A DNA stretch of 64,000 nt from Winogradskyella sp046545555 (GTDB taxonomy: Bacteria > Bacteroidota > Bacteroidia > Flavobacteriales > Flavobacteriaceae), in NCBI RefSeq assembly GCF_046545555.1, contig NZ_JBHZTH010000001.1, forward strand, positions 434,001 to 498,000, written 5' to 3'. Positions 63,990-64,000 of this stretch are shown here, piece after piece. A program made the translations under genes and the position numbers. Positions within the stretch are counted from its first letter, which is position 1. Each line of letters begins with the position of its first letter. A model generated the notes under the pieces. It ran no database searches, was not told where the DNA came from, and saw only the letters and a program-made list of their open reading frames with translations.

Positions 63990-64000
63990 TGCCATCTTTT
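63989..64000 (+). CDS. Start of a gene running off the window
   Basis: ATG overlaps the M23 stop (TAATG), giving M-P-S-F before the window ends. Too short to identify. Confidence 0.4.

Noticed and set aside
1..64000. CRISPR arrays, IS elements, prophage or rRNA
   Set aside because: No regularly spaced repeats, transposase or integrase-like frames or rRNA motifs were seen on reading both strands; short or decayed copies may have escaped notice.

Overview
The window is a low-GC, gene-dense chromosomal segment of a marine-type Flavobacteriaceae (Bacteroidota). This is supported by the family content (DUF4175, DUF4837, a PID-CTERM-like miniprotein, SusC/TonB-type receptor, many Cys-lipoproteins, a type IX secretion C-terminal-domain remnant), by a textbook Bacteroidetes promoter (TTTG-N19-TAnnTTTG) ahead of gltX, and by weak Shine-Dalgarno signals. 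It reads as core chromosome. I saw no IS element, prophage, rRNA or CRISPR array.

Layout. 1-1829: C-terminally cut secreted metzincin protease. 1999-6982: minus-strand pdxA / DUF177 / rpmF / fabH / accB / accC block for PLP, ribosome and fatty-acid initiation. 7083-10357: riboflavin synthase, a PID-CTERM-like miniprotein, a tRNA(CAU), methylmalonyl-CoA epimerase, rbfA and a LolE-like permease. 10361-13972: dus, then a tight four-gene operon with a divergent Lgt paralogue, a radical SAM protein resembling archaeal tetraether lipid synthase (Tes/MJ0619 group), and two tandem 2-TM miniproteins. This is the best candidate here for an undescribed system. 13943-20439: envelope proteins (DUF4345, lipoprotein, M28-PDZ peptidase, PD40 protein, outer-membrane receptor). 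20593-27002: lepA, cation/proton antiporter, a decayed SulP fragment and an intact SulP transporter. 27214-35372: MBL hydrolase, S8, M1 and S41 peptidases, rnpA, OmpA-like protein, ElaA-like acetyltransferase, rpiB.

35373-36294 is the only large gene-free region. It is very AT-rich, carries at least eight DnaA-box-like nonamers, and ends in a frameshifted type IX sorting-domain remnant with its terminator. Eighteen to twenty kb to the right lie two parS-type palindromes on either side of mnmG. One equals the Bacillus subtilis parS 16-mer exactly. With origin-associated genes (rnpA, mnmG) and a mostly plus-strand right half, this suggests the window spans the chromosomal origin region. That is an inference from sequence read by eye, not a computed skew.

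36295-64000: rnr, small envelope proteins, tRNA-Cys, folB, glnS, SPFH protein, gltX, AlkB-type hydroxylase, the DUF4175-ybeY-mnmG run, methyltransferase, Skp-like lipoprotein, holB, pgk, MltD-like transglycosylase, DUF4837 lipoprotein, tatA and an M23 peptidase. A new gene begins in the last 12 bases. Together the genes cover translation, lipid and cofactor synthesis, and an elaborate envelope with many exported proteases.
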